Part shown: positions 27,693-36,366 of the stretch, in pieces
Layout: the number at the start of each line of letters is the position of its first letter
How positions within the stretch are numbered: position 1 is the first letter of the stretch
From: Caldilinea sp. CFX5
GTDB taxonomy: Bacteria > Chloroflexota > Anaerolineae > Caldilineales > Caldilineaceae
Length of the DNA stretch: 64,000 nt
Reading direction: 5' to 3'
NCBI GenBank assembly: GCA_021405325.1
Contig: QWII01000040.1
Location: 103,336 to 167,335, forward strand
Made by a program: the position numbers and the translations under genes
The notes under the pieces: model-generated
Database searches by the model: none
Told to the model about the DNA's origin: nothing
Seen by the model: the letters and a program-made list of their open reading frames with translations, nothing else

Positions 27693-27907
27693 GCTTGTGA
27701 TTGTCGTCTACGGCTTATCAATCGTGGTAAGCAATAACAGATTGTAAGCTTACCAGAGGATTGACAAAAACGCTACACGCTTTGATGTGCGAAAACCGTT
27801 GCTGTCCGCTGACAGGTAGCGTTCACCGACTGCTACTCCATCTAATGCCGACCGTCAGCCTTTTTGCACATACGGGCCAAAGCTTTTCGTTCAACCGAAT
27901 CGCAGGT

Positions 27908-28060
27908 GTGCGGTGGTTTCGACAGGCTCAACCACCGCACCCACCACCGCACCCACCACCGCACCCACCACCGCACCTACCAACGAACCTACCAACGAAC
28001 CTACCAACGAACCTACCAACGAACCTACCAACGAACCTACCAACGAACCTACCAACCCCT
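27908..28060. repeat. 12-nt tandem repeats with a small hairpin
   Basis: A hairpin GTGCGGTGGTT...AACCACCGCAC (27908-27918, 27930-27940) leads into about four copies of CACCACCGCACC, which grade into about six copies of TACCAACGAACC. The unit length is constant at 12 while the sequence shifts, typical of slippage. The open frame over it (HPPP and LPTN repeats) lacks a convincing start signal or homology. It lies in the 27545-28150 gap between divergent genes; nothing else is seen there. Confidence 0.8.
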
Positions 28061-28150
28061 AAAACGTATTTGTCTCTCGCGGCGGTCAATGGCAAAATAG
28101 ACCTGTTTGTCTTTTACGATTTATCTATAAACCCAAGTTGAGGAGCAAGT

Positions 28151-29119
28151 ATGCGTGCAACACAGGTAATGGCGCCTGGTGAGATCAAGGTGGTGGAAAT
28201 TCCGAAGCCTGAACTCCAGCCTGGTTATGCCCTGATTCGTACCAAACAAGTGTCGCTCTGTGGGAGCGATTATCATTCTGTCTATTTTTCCGAACCGGAA
28301 GCCTATCCGCTGCCCCCTGGCATGAGCGGCCATGAAGTGGTCGGCGTAGTGGATGCGATCGATGCGCCGGGGTCGGGGATCAAGGTGGGCGATGAGGTGT
28401 TGGCCTTGATCCGCACCAATCGCGGCATGGCGGACTATTGTCTGGTGGCGGCAAGCGATCTGCTGCTGCTGCCCAATAGCAAACCGCTCGATTATCTTCT
28501 GCAAGCCCAACAACTGGGGACGGTGATCTATGCCGCCAAACATCTGCCGACCAATGTGATTGCCAAGACGGTCGCCGTTATCGGCCAGGGATCGGCCGGC
28601 TTGTGGTGGAATTTTATGATGCGGCGGTTGGGTGCGCGTCGGGTCATCGCGATTGATCTGCAAGCGCACCGTCTCGCTGTTTCCAAGCACTATGGCGCCA
28701 CCGATACCATCCACAATGCCGATCGGGATGCCATCGAAGCCGTGCGCGAGTTGACCGGCGGCGAGATGGTCGATGTAGTGATCGAAGCCGCCGGTGAGGC
28801 GACAACGATTCCGCTGGCGGTCGAGCTGGTCAAGCGTTACGGCGCCATCCTCTACTTTGGCGTGCCGCGGTTGGAGAGCCTGGAATATCCTTTCTTCGCC
28901 TTCTTCCGCAAGTGCATCCTGGCCCGCGCCATTGTCGGCGCCCTCTCCGATCCGAACCACGAATGCACGCGCATGGCGCTCGAACTCATCGCCAAGGGCG
29001 AAGCGGATGTCGGCCCCATGCTCACCCATCACTTCCCCTTCTCGCAAGTCCTGGACGCCTTTGAGTTGCAGACAACGCGTGATGAAGGCGCCATTAAGAT
29101 CATCGTCGATTTCCCGTAA
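28151..29119 (+). CDS. Zinc-binding MDR-family dehydrogenase
   Basis: This 322-residue medium-chain dehydrogenase starts after GAGGAG. The catalytic zinc site reads as Cys37 (LCGSDYHS) and the His of MSGHEVVG; the coenzyme fold shows VAVIGQGSAG. The loop with four Cys that binds structural zinc in classical alcohol dehydrogenases is missing, as in shorter threonine- or sorbitol-dehydrogenase-like members. It is followed 22 nt later by threonine aldolase, so the pair may act in threonine or related hydroxy-amino-acid breakdown; this is inference from context. Exact substrate unknown. Confidence 0.85.
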   Translation: MRATQVMAPGEIKVVEIPKPELQPGYALIRTKQVSLCGSDYHSVYFSEPEAYPLPPGMSGHEVVGVVDAIDAPGSGIKVGDEVLALIRTNRGMADYCLVAASDLLLLPNSKPLDYLLQAQQLGTVIYAAKHLPTNVIAKTVAVIGQGSAGLWWNFMMRRLGARRVIAIDLQAHRLAVSKHYGATDTIHNADRDAIEAVRELTGGEMVDVVIEAAGEATTIPLAVELVKRYGAILYFGVPRLESLEYPFFAFFRKCILARAIVGALSDPNHECTRMALELIAKGEADVGPMLTHHFPFSQVLDAFELQTTRDEGAIKIIVDFP

Positions 29120-29141
29120 CAGTTACAAAGAGGAGTTTCTC

Positions 29142-30245
29142 ATGACAAACAACCCCGCCCACCCCATTGATCACGCCATTGATCTACGCAGCGACACCGT
29201 GACGAAACCAACGCCGGCCATGCGCCAGGCGATGGCAGAGGCCGAAGTGGGCGACGATGTCTATGGCGAAGATCCCACGGTCAACCGGCTGGAGGCGATT
29301 GTGGCCGACATGTTGGGCAAGGAAGCCGCCGTCTTTGTCGCCAGCGGCACCATGGGCAATCTCACTTCGGTGTTGGCCCACTGTGGCCGCGGCGATGAGA
29401 TGATTCTGGGTGACAAGTGCCATATCTTCCGTTCGGAGCAGGGTGGGGCGGCGGCGTTGGGCGGCGTCCACCCGATGGCGATTCGCAACCAGGCCGACGG
29501 CACGCTCGATTTTGACGACATTCGCGCCAACATTCGCGCCGACAACGAACATTACCCCATCACCAAGCTGGTCTGCGTGGAGAATACGCACAACTTCTGT
29601 GGTGGTCGGGTGCTGCCGCTCGCCTATATGGATGCGGTCGGCGACCTGGCGCATGAACATGGCCTCAAGTTGCACGTTGATGGCGCCCGGCTCTGGAATG
29701 CCGCAGTGGCGTTAGGTGTTTCCCCTGCCCGCGTGGCGCGCAAGGCCGACAGTGTGAGCCTCTGTTTGAGCAAAGGGTTGGGTGCGCCGGTCGGTTCGGT
29801 GGTGGTCGGCGACAAAGCCTTTATCACGCGCGCCAGACGGGCGCGCAAGGCGGTCGGCGGCGGGTTGCGCCAGGCCGGCATTCTGGCCGCGGCAGGCATT
29901 ATCGCCGTCACCGAGATGGTCGAGCGGCTGAGTGACGATCACGCCAACGCCAAACGGCTGGCCGAGGGGCTGGCGCAGATCGAAGGCATCCGCATTGACC
30001 CCGCTGACGTGGAAACCAACTTGGTCTTCTTTGAGTTGACCCAGCCGGAAATAACGCCGGCCCAGTTGGTCAATGGGCTGGCTGCGCTGGGGGTGAAGTT
30101 GAATGCGTCGAGCAACCGTCGCCTGCGCGCCGTACTGAACCACCATGTCACCGCCGCCGATGTCGATCAGACGCTGGCCGCCTTCCGCACGGTCCTCAGC
30201 CAGCCGGTTCACACCAACGGGCAAAAGGTCGTCGCTTACGGCTAA
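29142..30245 (+). CDS. ltaE: Low-specificity L-threonine aldolase
   Basis: The start is at 29142, 6 nt after AAAGAGGAG; the longer frame upstream overlaps the previous gene and is not used. The 367-residue protein is a fold-type I PLP enzyme: DLRSDTVTKPT at the N-terminus, GDDVYGEDPTVNRLE, HVDGARLWNAA (the Asp contacts PLP) and LCLSKGLGAPVGS, whose Lys should form the Schiff base. These are hallmark motifs of threonine aldolases, which split L-threonine or allo-threonine to glycine and acetaldehyde. Length is normal. It follows an MDR dehydrogenase in a likely two-gene operon and ends at a palindrome. Confidence 0.93.
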   Translation: MTNNPAHPIDHAIDLRSDTVTKPTPAMRQAMAEAEVGDDVYGEDPTVNRLEAIVADMLGKEAAVFVASGTMGNLTSVLAHCGRGDEMILGDKCHIFRSEQGGAAALGGVHPMAIRNQADGTLDFDDIRANIRADNEHYPITKLVCVENTHNFCGGRVLPLAYMDAVGDLAHEHGLKLHVDGARLWNAAVALGVSPARVARKADSVSLCLSKGLGAPVGSVVVGDKAFITRARRARKAVGGGLRQAGILAAAGIIAVTEMVERLSDDHANAKRLAEGLAQIEGIRIDPADVETNLVFFELTQPEITPAQLVNGLAALGVKLNASSNRRLRAVLNHHVTAADVDQTLAAFRTVLSQPVHTNGQKVVAYG

Positions 30246-30258
30246 TCATTTTTGATAG

Positions 30259-30330
30259 CTGAGGAGTAGACCCGCCGCGTGCCGGGTCAACCCATAGCAT
30301 GGGCCGGCACGGGGCGGGCCTACTCCTCAG
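30259..30330. terminator. Bidirectional hairpin between convergent genes
   Basis: Arms CTGAGGAGTAG.CCCGCC and their complement pair across about 25 nt, with small bulges. It lies exactly between the convergent threonine aldolase and HAD genes and probably ends both transcripts, though without T-runs. Confidence 0.65.
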
Positions 30331-30335
30331 TGACA

Positions 30336-31004
30336 CTAACGCGTGGCCGGTAGGCGAACCGTTAGCTTGTATTCCCCTGTGTCATGAAGCGCAAGTTGCA
30401 CGTCGGCCAACCGATCGACAATGGCGGTGGCGCGGGTCAATTCGGCTTTGTGATGAGTGGAAGCGACGGCAATGACACGCGCGCCGGCGGCGAGGCCAGC
30501 CTCAATGCCAGCGGGCGCATCTTCAAAGACCAGGCAACGATTAGCGGGAACCCCCAGACGCGCAGCGGCCAGCAGATAGGGATCGGGGTTGGGCTTGCCC
30601 CGTTGTACATCATCGCTTGTGACAAAAACAACCGGCGTCGGCAAACAGGCAAAGGCGAGCCGCGCCGAAGCGACATCGCGTGTGCCGGAGGTGGCAATGG
30701 CGCAAGCGGTGGTGGGTAGGGTTGTCAGCAAACGATGCGCGCCCTCATAAACCAGCAGGCCATCAATGTCGGCGGCTTCGGCGGCGGCCAGCGCCGTGGC
30801 CTCCGCCACACTGTCCAACTGGGGCGCCACCATTTGGATAATCTCAACGGCTCGCCGCCCGTGGGCGATCGCCATCAGTTGCACCAGATCAACCTGGTTG
30901 CGGATTGCCCACAGTCGCCATTGGCGTTCGACCACTTGGGTAGAATCGACCAAAACGCCATCTAAATCAAACAAAATTGCATCACATGGAAACTCGTACA
31001 TCAT
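30336..31004 (-). CDS. HAD-superfamily sugar-phosphatase-like hydrolase
   Basis: The 222-residue protein has the HAD motifs in order: FDLDGVLVDS (nucleophile Asp and acid-base Asp, about residues 12-14), IATSGT (motif II), KPNPDPY (motif III Lys) and VFEDAPAGIEAG (motif IV). The helical cap lies between motifs I and II, as in the beta-phosphoglucomutase / 2-deoxyglucose-6-phosphatase group (subfamily IA). A phosphatase or mutase acting on a small phosphosugar is likely; the substrate is unknown. Two adjacent ATG codons are possible starts. Confidence 0.88.
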   Translation of the reverse strand: MMYEFPCDAILFDLDGVLVDSTQVVERQWRLWAIRNQVDLVQLMAIAHGRRAVEIIQMVAPQLDSVAEATALAAAEAADIDGLLVYEGAHRLLTTLPTTACAIATSGTRDVASARLAFACLPTPVVFVTSDDVQRGKPNPDPYLLAAARLGVPANRCLVFEDAPAGIEAGLAAGARVIAVASTHHKAELTRATAIVDRLADVQLALHDTGEYKLTVRLPATR

Positions 31005-31028
31005 CTATCCCGTCTGTATTGTGGGTCA

Positions 31029-31075
31029 CACATCACGAATTACGCATTACGAATTACGAATTACGAATTACGCAA
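31029..31075. repeat. 7-nt tandem repeat (ATTACGA)
   Basis: About six consecutive, slightly varied units of ATTACGA/ACGAATT lie upstream of the HAD gene. This is one of several 7-8 nt short tandem repeats in the window. Beyond it the 31005-31472 gap holds the MITE-like insertion and no gene. Confidence 0.75.
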
Positions 31076-31131
31076 CAACCGTGACCATCAAATTGCTTGT
31101 TCTACGCAGTCCGCTCCTAGCCAGTCCGTGA

Positions 31132-31266
31132 CTAGTACGACAATGTTACAGTAGACCCAGACCGCCGGGAGGTGGCCGAACATGGTGCTGAACTTCAAGC
31201 CATCTTCGAGCCACCTCCCGGCGGTCTGGCGGCGACCAATTCGCGCATGTAACATTGTCGTACTAG
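31132..31266. mobile_element. 127-bp MITE-like element with CTAG target duplication
   Basis: CTAG at 31132-31135 and 31263-31266 flanks an element with 15-bp perfect terminal inverted repeats (TACGACAATGTTACA at the left, its complement at the right). Inside lies a second perfect 18-bp stem (AGACCGCCGGGAGGTGGC and its complement) around a 33-nt loop. The element interrupts an older palindrome: CAGTCCGCTCCTAG (31108-31121) on the left and CTAGGAGCGGACTG on the right. No transposase is encoded, so it would move in trans. Because CTAG is itself palindromic, target duplication cannot be separated from a longer inverted repeat with certainty. Confidence 0.75.
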
Positions 31267-31472
31267 CTAGGAGCGGACTGGCTAGGTATTTTTCTGCCAG
31301 TATAACATAGGTCTTCCATACAGACGGAGTTGTCAGTCGATGGTAAACTCGCAGTCTGGAATTTTGAAACAAATGTTGTTATAATACGCACGTCGCACCT
31401 TCGTTTACTAGGATTCACCCATTCCCGACGGGAGCAGATAGATCCTAATGCAAATGGATTGGCTTTCACTCT

Positions 31473-32267
31473 ATGCTTTCTAAAGGCGTTAAATGGCCGC
31501 AGGGCTTTCTCTGGCGGCTTTGGCTGATTCTACGCCAGCGCGAAACCTGGCTGGTCTTATTGACCTTGGCCGGTATCACGCTGTTTTTTTGGTTATTGAG
31601 CGAACCGCTCATCTATCTCCTCCACCAAGGCGATATGGTGAGCAATTGGATCAATAGCTTTGGGCTGTTGGCGCCGCTGGCCTATATCGCCCTCTTTGCG
31701 ATGCAAATTCTCATCGCGCCCATGCCCGGTCAATTTATGGGCATGATGGGCGGCTATGTCTTTGGCGTCTTTTTGGGGTCGCTTTACAGCATCACCGGGT
31801 TGGCGATTGGCGCCGGCCTGGCGATGTTTCTGGCGCGCCGCTATGGCCGCCCCTTTCTGGAACGCTTTTTTAGCCGCGCTGAACTTAAAGTCTGGGAACG
31901 CAAGCTCTACATGCGTTCGCCCGTCAGTTGGGGCTTGCTTTTTGTCTTTCCCGTGCCGGATGTGGTCTTTTATTTTGCCGGGTTGAGCACGATTCCGCTG
32001 GTGCGCCTCTTGCCGGCGGTCATTGCCGGTCGCGGCCTGGGCTTGTTCTTTGCCAATGTCGTCGGCGGCTTGAGCGCCACCCTGCCGCCGGAATGGGTGG
32101 TGGTCAAGTGGACGGTGCTGGCGCTGCTGGCCTTGGCGCTCTACCGGCATGAACGCAAATTACGCCTCTATTTCCTCCTGGGTGTGCGCTACTGGGAACG
32201 GGCTGTGCGTCGTTGGTACCGCCGGCGCGCAACAGCGCCCTCCATCGCCGGAAATTTACCTGAGTAA
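31473..32267 (+). CDS. VTT/DedA-like (TVP38/SNARE-associated) inner-membrane protein
   Basis: The 264-residue protein has about six hydrophobic segments (for example about 26-46, 65-85, 90-130, 160-185 and 190-220). The amphipathic re-entrant motif typical of VTT proteins is seen at about 85-110 (PMPGQFMGMMGGYVFGVFLGS), followed by GLAIGAGLAMFLARRYGRPF. These proteins are thought to move or scramble lipids or affect membrane homeostasis. No good ribosome site precedes the ATG. The aldo/keto reductase gene starts 4 nt after its stop, so the two are cotranscribed. Confidence 0.85.
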   Translation: MLSKGVKWPQGFLWRLWLILRQRETWLVLLTLAGITLFFWLLSEPLIYLLHQGDMVSNWINSFGLLAPLAYIALFAMQILIAPMPGQFMGMMGGYVFGVFLGSLYSITGLAIGAGLAMFLARRYGRPFLERFFSRAELKVWERKLYMRSPVSWGLLFVFPVPDVVFYFAGLSTIPLVRLLPAVIAGRGLGLFFANVVGGLSATLPPEWVVVKWTVLALLALALYRHERKLRLYFLLGVRYWERAVRRWYRRRATAPSIAGNLPE

Positions 32268-32270
32268 CCT

Positions 32271-33266
32271 ATGCAATCCTTCGCTGCTTTCGTATCCACA
32301 CAACGGCGACCGCTGCTGGGACTGGGTCTGGCGGCGCTGGGTCGCCCCGGTTACATCAACCTGGGGCACGGCGCCGATTTGGCTCACACGTACGCCGTTG
32401 ACGCCATGGAACGCCATGCCCATAGGGTGTTGGATGCCGCCTGGGCGCAGGGAATTCGTTACTTTGACGCCGCACGCTCCTATGGTCGGGCAGAGGAATT
32501 TCTGGGCCACTGGTTGCGGAGCAGGAGCATTGAACCGTCAGCAGTGGCAGTCGGCTCCAAGTGGGGCTATACCTACACCGCCGATTGGCAAGTGACCGCC
32601 GAAAAACATGAAGTCAAAGAGCATTCGTTGCCGGTGTTGGAACGGCAGTGGCAGGAGAGTCAGACGCAACTGGCCGGTTATTTGCGCCTCTACCAAATTC
32701 ACTCCGCAACGTTGGAAAGCGCTGTTCTCACCAATCGTGCGGTGTTGAACAAACTGGCGGCGTTAAAGCAAAGCGGCATTGCTATCGGCCTTTCCCTGAG
32801 TGGCGCCCAGCAAGCAGCAACCCTGACGCAAGCCTTGGCTGTCACAGTGGATGGCGTGCGCCTCTTTGACGCAGTGCAGGCCACTTGGAATCTGCTGGAA
32901 CAGTCGGCAACAGCCGCACTTCAGGCCGCCCACAATGCTGGGGTAGCGATCATTGTCAAAGAGGCGTTAGCCAACGGCCGCTTAACGTTGCGTAACAATG
33001 CACCGACCTTTGCCCCGCAGTTACGGTTATTACAGCAAGAAGCAACCCGCCTGCAAACTACCATCGATGCCTTGGCCCTGGCCGCCGTATTGGCCCAACC
33101 GTGGGCAACCATTGTCCTAAGCGGCGCGGCGACGGTGGCGCAGTTGGCGTCGAATGGCCGCGCCGGTGATGTCAGGTGGGATGAAGAAGCCGCCGCCGCG
33201 CTAGCGCCTTTAGTGGAGCCGCCGCCGCGCTATTGGGCGCAACGTAGTGAGTTGGCGTGGAATTAA
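32271..33266 (+). CDS. Aldo/keto reductase
   Basis: A 331-residue (beta/alpha)8 NADPH-dependent oxidoreductase. The catalytic tetrad can be placed as Asp and Tyr of YFDAARSYGRAEE, Lys of GSKWGY, and His of YQIHSA. Residues between sheets show the IGLSLSG and VLSGAATVAQL segments that bind the cofactor. It starts 4 nt after the membrane-protein gene and shares its transcript. Substrate unknown. Confidence 0.88.
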   Translation: MQSFAAFVSTQRRPLLGLGLAALGRPGYINLGHGADLAHTYAVDAMERHAHRVLDAAWAQGIRYFDAARSYGRAEEFLGHWLRSRSIEPSAVAVGSKWGYTYTADWQVTAEKHEVKEHSLPVLERQWQESQTQLAGYLRLYQIHSATLESAVLTNRAVLNKLAALKQSGIAIGLSLSGAQQAATLTQALAVTVDGVRLFDAVQATWNLLEQSATAALQAAHNAGVAIIVKEALANGRLTLRNNAPTFAPQLRLLQQEATRLQTTIDALALAAVLAQPWATIVLSGAATVAQLASNGRAGDVRWDEEAAAALAPLVEPPPRYWAQRSELAWN

Positions 33267-33275
33267 AAGGGACAG

Positions 33276-33336
33276 ACGCGGATTGAGGTAACACGGATCG
33301 TCGCAGAGAGACGATCCGTGTTACCTCAATCCGCGT
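33276..33336. terminator. Perfect 27-bp-arm hairpin between convergent genes
   Basis: Arms 33276-33302 and 33310-33336 are exact complements around a 7-nt loop, placed between the stops of the aldo/keto reductase (plus) and CAP-LysM (minus) genes. It should act as a bidirectional terminator. Confidence 0.75.
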
Positions 33337-33342
33337 TCGTAT

Positions 33343-34563
33343 TTATCGAACCCGAATCTTCTGGTCCAATTGTAAGATGGAATTTTCGGAGAGGTTGTTG
33401 AGCGTCAGCAATTCGTGCCAGCCCATGTTATAACGGGTCGCGATGCTGATAATGGTGTCGCCCGATCTGACGACATAGTACTCTGGCGTGGCGCTCTCGG
33501 CGGCTGTTGCGGAGGCGGCGTTGACTGTTTCTGTTGTTGCTTGCGCCGTCGTTGCTTCAACGACGGCTTCCACCACTGGTTGTTCGGCCCGTTTGACGGC
33601 GCCGGGGATGCGCAATTGTTCACCAACGCTGATCACGGAAAACTCGTTAAGGCGGTTTTCTGACGCCAGGTCTTCCCAGGTAATGCCGTAGATGGCGGCA
33701 ATGCCGACCAGGGTATCACCTTTCTGCACCGTGTAGCGCCGGACAAAGGTGTCACCGGCGCTTTCTTCTTCAACGGCGCTGGCGACAACCTGCGGTTCCT
33801 CCACAACGGGACCGCCGATACTGTCAACGCCGGGCAGCCGAATCACCTGACCAATTTGCAGCAGGGAATATTCGGATAAACCATTGGCGGTGGCGATCAC
33901 CGGCCATTCAAGGCCAAAACGCAAGCCGATGGAGAGAAGCGTATCACCGGCCCGGACAGTATAGTCCACACCACCGGCGGGGATGGGAAGCGGTTCGGGC
34001 GGCGGCGGCATGACGATCTGCGCCGTGTCGCCATTCTGCCCGGCCGCAAAGACAGCAACAAAGATCAACTCACCATTGTCGGGGTGGCTGCCAAAACCGA
34101 TGCCATATTCACGCCAATTACCGTTGAGGATGTTGCCGCGGTGGACGGTGCTATTCATCCACCACTGAATCGCTAAGTCAGGGCTGCTGACAGAAACCCA
34201 GTTTTCGCTGGCCCAGTTGCTACCGTAACCGGTGCGCTGGACCCGCTGTTTGACATTGCTGCCGTCAGTGCCATAGTGGCTGTAATTGTAGTTCGCCACC
34301 ATGTCATTCACATGCACCTGCGCCGCCAGATTGAGCAACGGGTGGAGCGCCAACAAAGGCAAGCCGGCGTTCGCCCGCTGCTGGTTGATCGCCAACGCCA
34401 CTGTCTGCGCCGCCGGGTCGAGCTGGCTTAATACATCACCATCTTGCGCATAAACGGGTGTCACAAACGGGGAGGGGATCGCCAACGTAGTCGTCACCAA
34501 CAGGGAGAGCAAGAAGAACGCCGTCAGTGATGTCGTCTTTGTAGTCCGTGTCACTTTTCTCAT
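33343..34563 (-). CDS. Secreted CAP-domain protein with three LysM repeats
   Basis: The start is taken at the ATG at 34563 because it begins a clean signal peptide (about 1-38); the ribosome site is weak. The 406-residue protein has a CAP/SCP-like domain (about 48-190: HVNDMVANYNYSHYG, SENW, WMNSTVHRGNILNGNWREYGIGF) followed by three LysM modules, each with a YTVRAGDTL-like start and an LRIPG- or IRLPG-like end (about 205-250, 275-320, 365-406). LysM binds peptidoglycan or chitin-like glycans, so the protein is probably held at the cell wall. CAP domains in bacteria are of uncertain activity. It lacks the LPxxxR tail of the other secreted proteins, consistent with a different way of staying at the cell. 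Confidence 0.9.
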   Translation of the reverse strand: MRKVTRTTKTTSLTAFFLLSLLVTTTLAIPSPFVTPVYAQDGDVLSQLDPAAQTVALAINQQRANAGLPLLALHPLLNLAAQVHVNDMVANYNYSHYGTDGSNVKQRVQRTGYGSNWASENWVSVSSPDLAIQWWMNSTVHRGNILNGNWREYGIGFGSHPDNGELIFVAVFAAGQNGDTAQIVMPPPPEPLPIPAGGVDYTVRAGDTLLSIGLRFGLEWPVIATANGLSEYSLLQIGQVIRLPGVDSIGGPVVEEPQVVASAVEEESAGDTFVRRYTVQKGDTLVGIAAIYGITWEDLASENRLNEFSVISVGEQLRIPGAVKRAEQPVVEAVVEATTAQATTETVNAASATAAESATPEYYVVRSGDTIISIATRYNMGWHELLTLNNLSENSILQLDQKIRVR

Positions 34564-34912
34564 AGGCCCAAAGAATAACAGAGTTCCCCCCAATTGCGCA
34601 AAATGAATAAATCCGTGCCGATGAACAATGTTCAATCACTCTACAACGCCACGTTGATTGTGACATCCGGTGTAATTATGGCATATAATGGCCGTTGTGC
34701 GTGTGACAATTGCGTTGCAGTTTGGTAAAAAGCGCCTTGCCATGCGCTTTTCAACCCAGAGTCGTGTACGCTGCGTTGAGCAATCGTATGGAAATCGCCT
34801 ACCAATGGGGTTGATCATCAGCCAATTGTCAGCAACAGGAGTTGGGAAGCTTCCCCTATTTTTTATTTATGGGTAGGCGTCACGCCAAATGGGTTTTGGT
34901 TGACAGGTTTGG

Positions 34913-34999
34913 CTCATCTACGGAAAGTGTGAACACCTGTCAGGTTTCCAAAACCTGACAGGTGTGGCGGGTCGAAACCTCACACTTTCTGTAGATGAG
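34913..34999. repeat. Nested palindrome upstream of the alcohol dehydrogenase
   Basis: Outer arms CTCATCTAC.GAAAGTGTGA pair with their complement over about 20 nt with one mismatch. Inside, a perfect 15-bp stem (34933-34947 and 34951-34965) has a 3-nt loop and core CACCTGTCAGGTTT. The rest of the 34564-35137 gap shows no gene; the small plus-strand frame at 34688 has no support. Confidence 0.75.
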
Positions 35000-35137
35000 C
35001 GGACAGGTTTTTATTGCTGTCCAACGCGGTGCATCATTGGTAGACCGCAACGCAATCCGAGTAGCATAGACCGACTTTGGACTACGCGACTGCGCGACTG
35101 CGGACTACTATCATCTATCATTCATCAGGAGGAGACT

Positions 35138-36226
35138 ATGCCGATTACAGCACGGGGCGCCATTGCTCGCCAACCAGGGGCGCCGGTCAGTATTGAAGAA
35201 TTTACCATTGACGATCCGGGCCAGAATGAAGTTCTAGTGCGGATTCTCGCCTCCGGTGTCTGCCATACGGATCTGGGCGTCAAGATGGGCGTCTATGGCA
35301 GCGAAGGCTATCCTTTTATTTTGGGTCATGAGGGCGCCGGCGTGATTGAAGCGATCGGCCCCGGCGTGACCACGCACAAAGTGGGCGATCATGTGATTCT
35401 GGCCTGGCGCGCCCCTTGCGGCAAATGTCGCTTCTGCCGCACCGGCAAACCCAACTTCTGCGCCGCCAGTTTGAACGCAGAAAAGCGGATGCGCACAAAG
35501 GATGGTCTGTTGCTCAATCAGGTTTTGGGCATCGGCACCTTTTGCACGCATACACTGGTTCATGCCGACCAAGCCGTGGCCTACGACCCGGCGTTGCCGG
35601 CGCCCCAAATGTCGCTCATCGGCTGTGGCGTCATGACCGGCGTCGGCGCGGCGCTCTATGCCGCCGGCGTCAAACCGGGCAGCAGTGCGGCAGTCTTTGG
35701 CTGCGGCGGCGTGGGTGATAGCGTCATTCAGGGCGCACGCCTCGGCGGCGCGACCACGATCATTGCGGTCGATATTGACCCGAAGAAGCTGGAATGGGCC
35801 AAGCAGTTTGGCGCCACTCACACGGTCAACCCCAAAGAAGTCGATGCGGTCGCCAAGATCAAAGAGATCACCGGCGGCAATGGCGTCAACTTCACCTTTG
35901 AGGCGGTCGGCAAGGCGCAGACCTTGGAACAGGCGCTCTGGTCGCGCGACCTGGCCGGCACCTGTGTCTTCATCGGCGTACCCGGCCCTGGCCCCACCCT
36001 CAATCTGCCACTGCAAAAGTTCTTTGACCTGGGCGGCCATCTCTGCGTCTCCTGGTATGGCGATTGCCTGCCCTCGCGCGACTTCCCGCTCCTGGCCGAC
36101 TGGTATCGCCAGGGCCAACTCAAGCTCGACGAAGTGGTCACCCGCACCGTCAGCCTGGACGAGGTGGAAGAAGCCTTTGCCGCCATGGAACGGGGCGAGA
36201 CGTTGCGGTCGGTGATTGTATTCTAA
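35138..36226 (+). CDS. Zinc alcohol dehydrogenase, S-(hydroxymethyl)mycothiol dehydrogenase-like
   Basis: The start at 35138 follows AGGAGGAG; a longer frame upstream is not used. The 362-residue MDR enzyme has the catalytic zinc ligands Cys in GVCHTDL and His in LGHEGAG, the full structural-zinc lobe Cys-x2-Cys-x2-Cys-x7-Cys (CGKCRFCRTGKPNFC), and the coenzyme motif FGCGGVGDSVI. Similarity of the opening (RGAIARQPGAPVSIEE) and of WRAPCGKC points to the class III-like group that includes mycothiol-dependent formaldehyde dehydrogenase. A role in alcohol or formaldehyde oxidation is probable; the thiol cofactor is a guess. Confidence 0.87.
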   Translation: MPITARGAIARQPGAPVSIEEFTIDDPGQNEVLVRILASGVCHTDLGVKMGVYGSEGYPFILGHEGAGVIEAIGPGVTTHKVGDHVILAWRAPCGKCRFCRTGKPNFCAASLNAEKRMRTKDGLLLNQVLGIGTFCTHTLVHADQAVAYDPALPAPQMSLIGCGVMTGVGAALYAAGVKPGSSAAVFGCGGVGDSVIQGARLGGATTIIAVDIDPKKLEWAKQFGATHTVNPKEVDAVAKIKEITGGNGVNFTFEAVGKAQTLEQALWSRDLAGTCVFIGVPGPGPTLNLPLQKFFDLGGHLCVSWYGDCLPSRDFPLLADWYRQGQLKLDEVVTRTVSLDEVEEAFAAMERGETLRSVIVF

Positions 36227-36229
36227 ACG

Positions 36230-36362
36230 TGAAGCGTGTTGCGTGTTGCGTGAATCGTTTTGTGGATATTGGATATTTGTCTCAATCTAATATCCAATAT
36301 CTGATTTACGCTTCACGAATCACGCTTCACGAATCACGCTTCACGAATCACGAATCACGAGC
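36230..36362. repeat. Short tandem and inverted repeats (TTCACGAATCACG, GCGTGTT)
   Basis: The gap begins with GTGAAGCGTGTTGCGTGTTGCGTGA and ends in several units of CGCTTCACGAATCA/TCACGAATCACG. The two halves are roughly complementary. In the middle GGATATTGGATATT and AATATCCAATATC form another stem. It matches the style of the region at 50876-51027. Confidence 0.7.
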
Positions 36363-36366
36363 TACT

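Noticed and set aside
27908..28060. Regular repeats suggesting a CRISPR array
   Set aside because: Units of 12 nt run head to tail without spacers, and no cas genes are nearby.
27761..28141. A 126-codon frame with HPPP and LPTN repeats
   Set aside because: The repeat is a 12-nt slippage array whose open frame follows from its length being a multiple of three; there is no ribosome site or homologous flank.
34688..34876. A 62-codon plus-strand frame near a palindrome
   Set aside because: No ribosome site, no recognisable motif, and base composition unlike neighbouring genes.
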